From positions 24,538,175-24,602,174 of the forward strand of contig QVOM02000073.1 of the NCBI GenBank assembly GCA_003586115.2: a stretch of DNA of 64,000 bases. Reading direction: 5' to 3'. The notes beneath the pieces are model-generated. The model was not told the origin of the DNA. It saw only the letters and a program-made list of their open reading frames with translations, and did not search any database. Positions 61,501 to 64,000 of the stretch are shown here, piece by piece. This DNA is from Salvator merianae. Taxonomy: Eukaryota > Chordata > Lepidosauria > Squamata > Teiidae. The position numbers were made by a program, and so were the translations under genes. The number at the start of each line of letters is the position of its first letter. Position 1 is the stretch's first letter.

Positions 61501-64000
61501 AATAAAGAAAATATATAAAAATGAAATTTTCCCTAATGCCAGTCACTTAAGTCTTGGAGATGGCATCCACTCATTTCTGCCCTTTTAAAAATTATGTATA
61601 TGAAGCTCAACTTAACAGTTGCAAGTTTCCCTAGTTCAAACAATCTGCAACACAACTGACTTGCAGCCCTTAAAATATTTTTGTCAGTATAAGCTGACAT
61701 GTTTGTATGAATTTAACACTTCAATGTTTCAGAAGTGCCAGTACCTTCAATAGGCCTTAATTTCAGGGAAATGGGGTTGTTATATATTTCTGGGCCTCGG
61801 ACTGGGCCAAACAGGTTCATATCGGTGCAGAGAACCAAACTGGTTGAACTGCCAAGCAGGAGAGATACCAGTTTGGTAGGATGTGAGCGCAGACTGAATC
61901 AAGCCTCTCTCTGGTGCAGTGTGCAGCTGAGAAGCAAAAATGCCAACAGCCCTTTCAGGGGGCAAACTGAACTGCTAGCCAGTGTTCCTTATAATAAAGA
62001 ACAAGCACAACTTTTCATTCCATTTGTTTACCTATTCATAGCATAATGTAGCTCCACTTATCTATAAAAAGCAACAGAGAATCTATGAAAACCGACCCTC
62101 AATAGGAAAGATTCTTATGCTGTTGGTTAAATCCATTAGGGCCAACATATAAAATTCAGTGGCATGACCTTCAGATATTTTTCTTCAGACAGAATTACAG
62201 TAATTGCAGGGAGCAGGGATTTAGAACAGGTTGCGATGCTGAAACTTCAAGGCTCTCTCAGACGCAAACAATTCTGTTCTGGAATGTGCTGTTGGGTGCA
62301 TTTGTATCACATCTGCATTTTTCCTCCTGACAACTAAGAGGGGTGATTTAACTTCCCTTCTCAGGTGGGAAGAGTCCCAAACTAATTCGGTGCTGACCAT
62401 GGCTCCACTGAGCAGATATTAGTTACAACTAAACCTGGCTTATATTACTGCAATTATATCCTTTAACAAAGACTGGTTATGATTAATGGCACAATGGTTT
62501 TGCAGATTTTAAGGGTTGGATTTCTTTCTGTTGAATAGTAGCTTCCCCATACACCCATGCAACATATCTAAACAGTCTTTGAATGGGCTTTTCGAAGAAA
62601 TTGGATGCAATAAGGCAAATGAAAAGTGTTGCAAATCCCACGGGATATATTTCTAAGATAGTTCTTTGAAACTTGGCAGCCACAATGCTTATCACTCCTT
62701 CTAATCATATACTGAGGTGGCAAATGCCAATAGGACTGGAACCACAACAGAGCCACTAAAAAACTAGAGGAAGAAATTATTGGCATGCTGGGGGAATTCT
62801 GGAGTCTCTAAAAGAATTAACAAGAAAATATGCATACACAGGCACAGAAGAATAGAGCAAACAAACCACCCCCCAAAGCAAAGCCAAATGGGACTCAAGG
62901 ATGATAGAGTAGCCAAGGAAATATTGAGCATCAGCTGGAAACAAAACAGTCATAATAAAAGAAATGAGGAGAACCAGAATGGTATGTCCTGGAGAGAGCA
63001 CAAACCACAGAACTCCCTGTCTAAGTATAATATATATGATTGAGGAGGATTGTAAAGGCATCTACAACCCGCCGACATTTTAAAGAATTGGAGAAAATTC
63101 AGAAAGCTAGCAGTCCACACACAATTATTTTGATAGGCCTCAGCAAGTAAGACATGGAATAAAAATACACAGTTTGTAGCCTTTCACATGCCAGAATACA
63201 ACTCTCCCACTTCTGCTACTGGACAGGGGGTTACCTGAGTCAGCACTTGTGCACAGCTACTGTAGATACACGGCACACAGGCAAGAGGTAGAACATCTTG
63301 AAAGCAGGTATGAAACAATCCATATATCTGGTTCTTTTTATTTCATTTCTTTCCCTAAGAAACAGAATTCTCTCTTCATGTGTTTTTCAAAAAACAATAC
63401 TGCGGGGAGGGGGGGTTGAAAGCTAATCTTTTTTGTAGAATAAACATGAATTTTAACCTTTTTTAATGAGTGAAAGACTATGGATAAAATAGGGATTTGT
63501 TACAGCTGCTTCCCCCAATCTCTGTCTGTTTTAGAGAATACTTACAAGAGAAACTGACGCACTCTAGTGTCCCGATATACAAAGCACTATAAAACTTGAA
63601 ACACAATTTAATACAGGGAGAGACATTATTTAGCTTTTTGTTTTTAAACCTATTGTACAGCCACAATCCTCCAAATACTTGCTGGATATAAAGAGCAAAT
63701 AGCTATAGACCTTTTCTGAAAAGGAATTCTGTGTTTCACATTAATGTACATTGCTCAAGATATAGACAGATTAACCATAAATATGACAGGGTAATTTTTT
63801 CCCCCTAAACTGTGCCTGTTTTGCAATTCAACAACTGCACCTCCTATATTGATATGCAAGTTACATTAAAACTAATAATGGCATTCTTACACTATGTCTT
63901 TGAATGACAGGACAGTCAATGAAATAAGTATGCAATATGGGAATAGCAGCAGTATTCCATTATAGATTTTCAGAATAGACTCAGTGGTCTATGGTAAGAG
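58546..64000 (-). other. Possible 3' UTR or 3' flank of a convergent minus-strand gene
   Basis: Overlapping minus-strand AATAAA signals sit at 58558-58549. No coding exon was recognised up to the window end. In mammals the gene convergent with TTC1 is PWWP2A, which has a long 3' UTR. By synteny this stretch could be that UTR, but nothing in the sequence proves it. Contains a reversed MIR-like SINE at about 58980-59165 (GGTAAGATTTGAACCCGTGA) and a G11 tract at 59845-59855. Confidence 0.25.
58980..59165 (-). mobile_element. MIR-like tRNA SINE, reversed
   Basis: AGGTAAGATTTGAACCCGTG is a reversed B-box region. GTACCAGCTCACATT at the right is the reversed SINE head. Diverged. Confidence 0.55.

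Noticed and set aside
1..64000. CRISPR arrays, prokaryotic operons or phage genes
   Set aside because: No direct-repeat/spacer arrays, no dense long ORFs, and clear spliced vertebrate genes throughout.

Overview
This is nuclear DNA from a vertebrate, AT-rich, with interrupted genes and heavy loads of transposon remains. BovB (RTE), L2/CR1-clade LINEs, MIR-like tRNA SINEs, hAT-like MITEs and a DIRS-type retrotransposon occur together. With an egg-type riboflavin-binding protein gene, this points to a squamate reptile (lizard or gecko; the exact group is not decidable here). No prokaryotic genes, CRISPR arrays or operons are present.

Two protein-coding genes can be assembled exon by exon. On the minus strand (9459 to 2347) lies a five-coding-exon gene for a secreted riboflavin-binding protein of the folate-receptor family. 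The splice phases join into 263 residues, with all 18 family cysteines present. On the plus strand (39394 to 54979) lies TTC1, a three-TPR adaptor protein. Seven coding exons join in phase into 288 residues, with a housekeeping-type promoter near 38.1-38.35 kb and a poly(A) signal at 55339. A CpG-rich stretch at 17.54-18.26 kb is probably a promoter, possibly with 5' leader exons of the riboflavin-binding protein gene.

The rest is intron or intergenic DNA full of mobile elements. 0-0.8 kb: L2/CR1 LINE. 4.4-6.3 kb: fold-back MITEs with subterminal hairpins. 10.5-14.7 kb: MITE, L2/CR1 reverse transcriptase, and a 5'-truncated LINE with a perfect 15-bp target duplication. 18.6-23.2 kb: SINEs and MITEs. 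23.36-25.6 kb: a dead BovB. 27.9-30.6 kb: L2/CR1 fragments, one carrying a solo-LTR-like insert and a hAT MITE with an 8-bp target duplication. 32.67-38.03 kb: a decayed but structurally complete DIRS-like tyrosine-recombinase retrotransposon, ending about 0.3 kb upstream of TTC1 exon 1. 55.4-64 kb: no coding exon seen; minus-strand poly(A) signals hint at the 3' end of a convergent gene.

The most noteworthy structure is the DIRS-like element. Its inverted terminal repeats and its internal complementary region can both be read directly, and the latter reproduces the junction of the two element ends, as expected for a circular intermediate.
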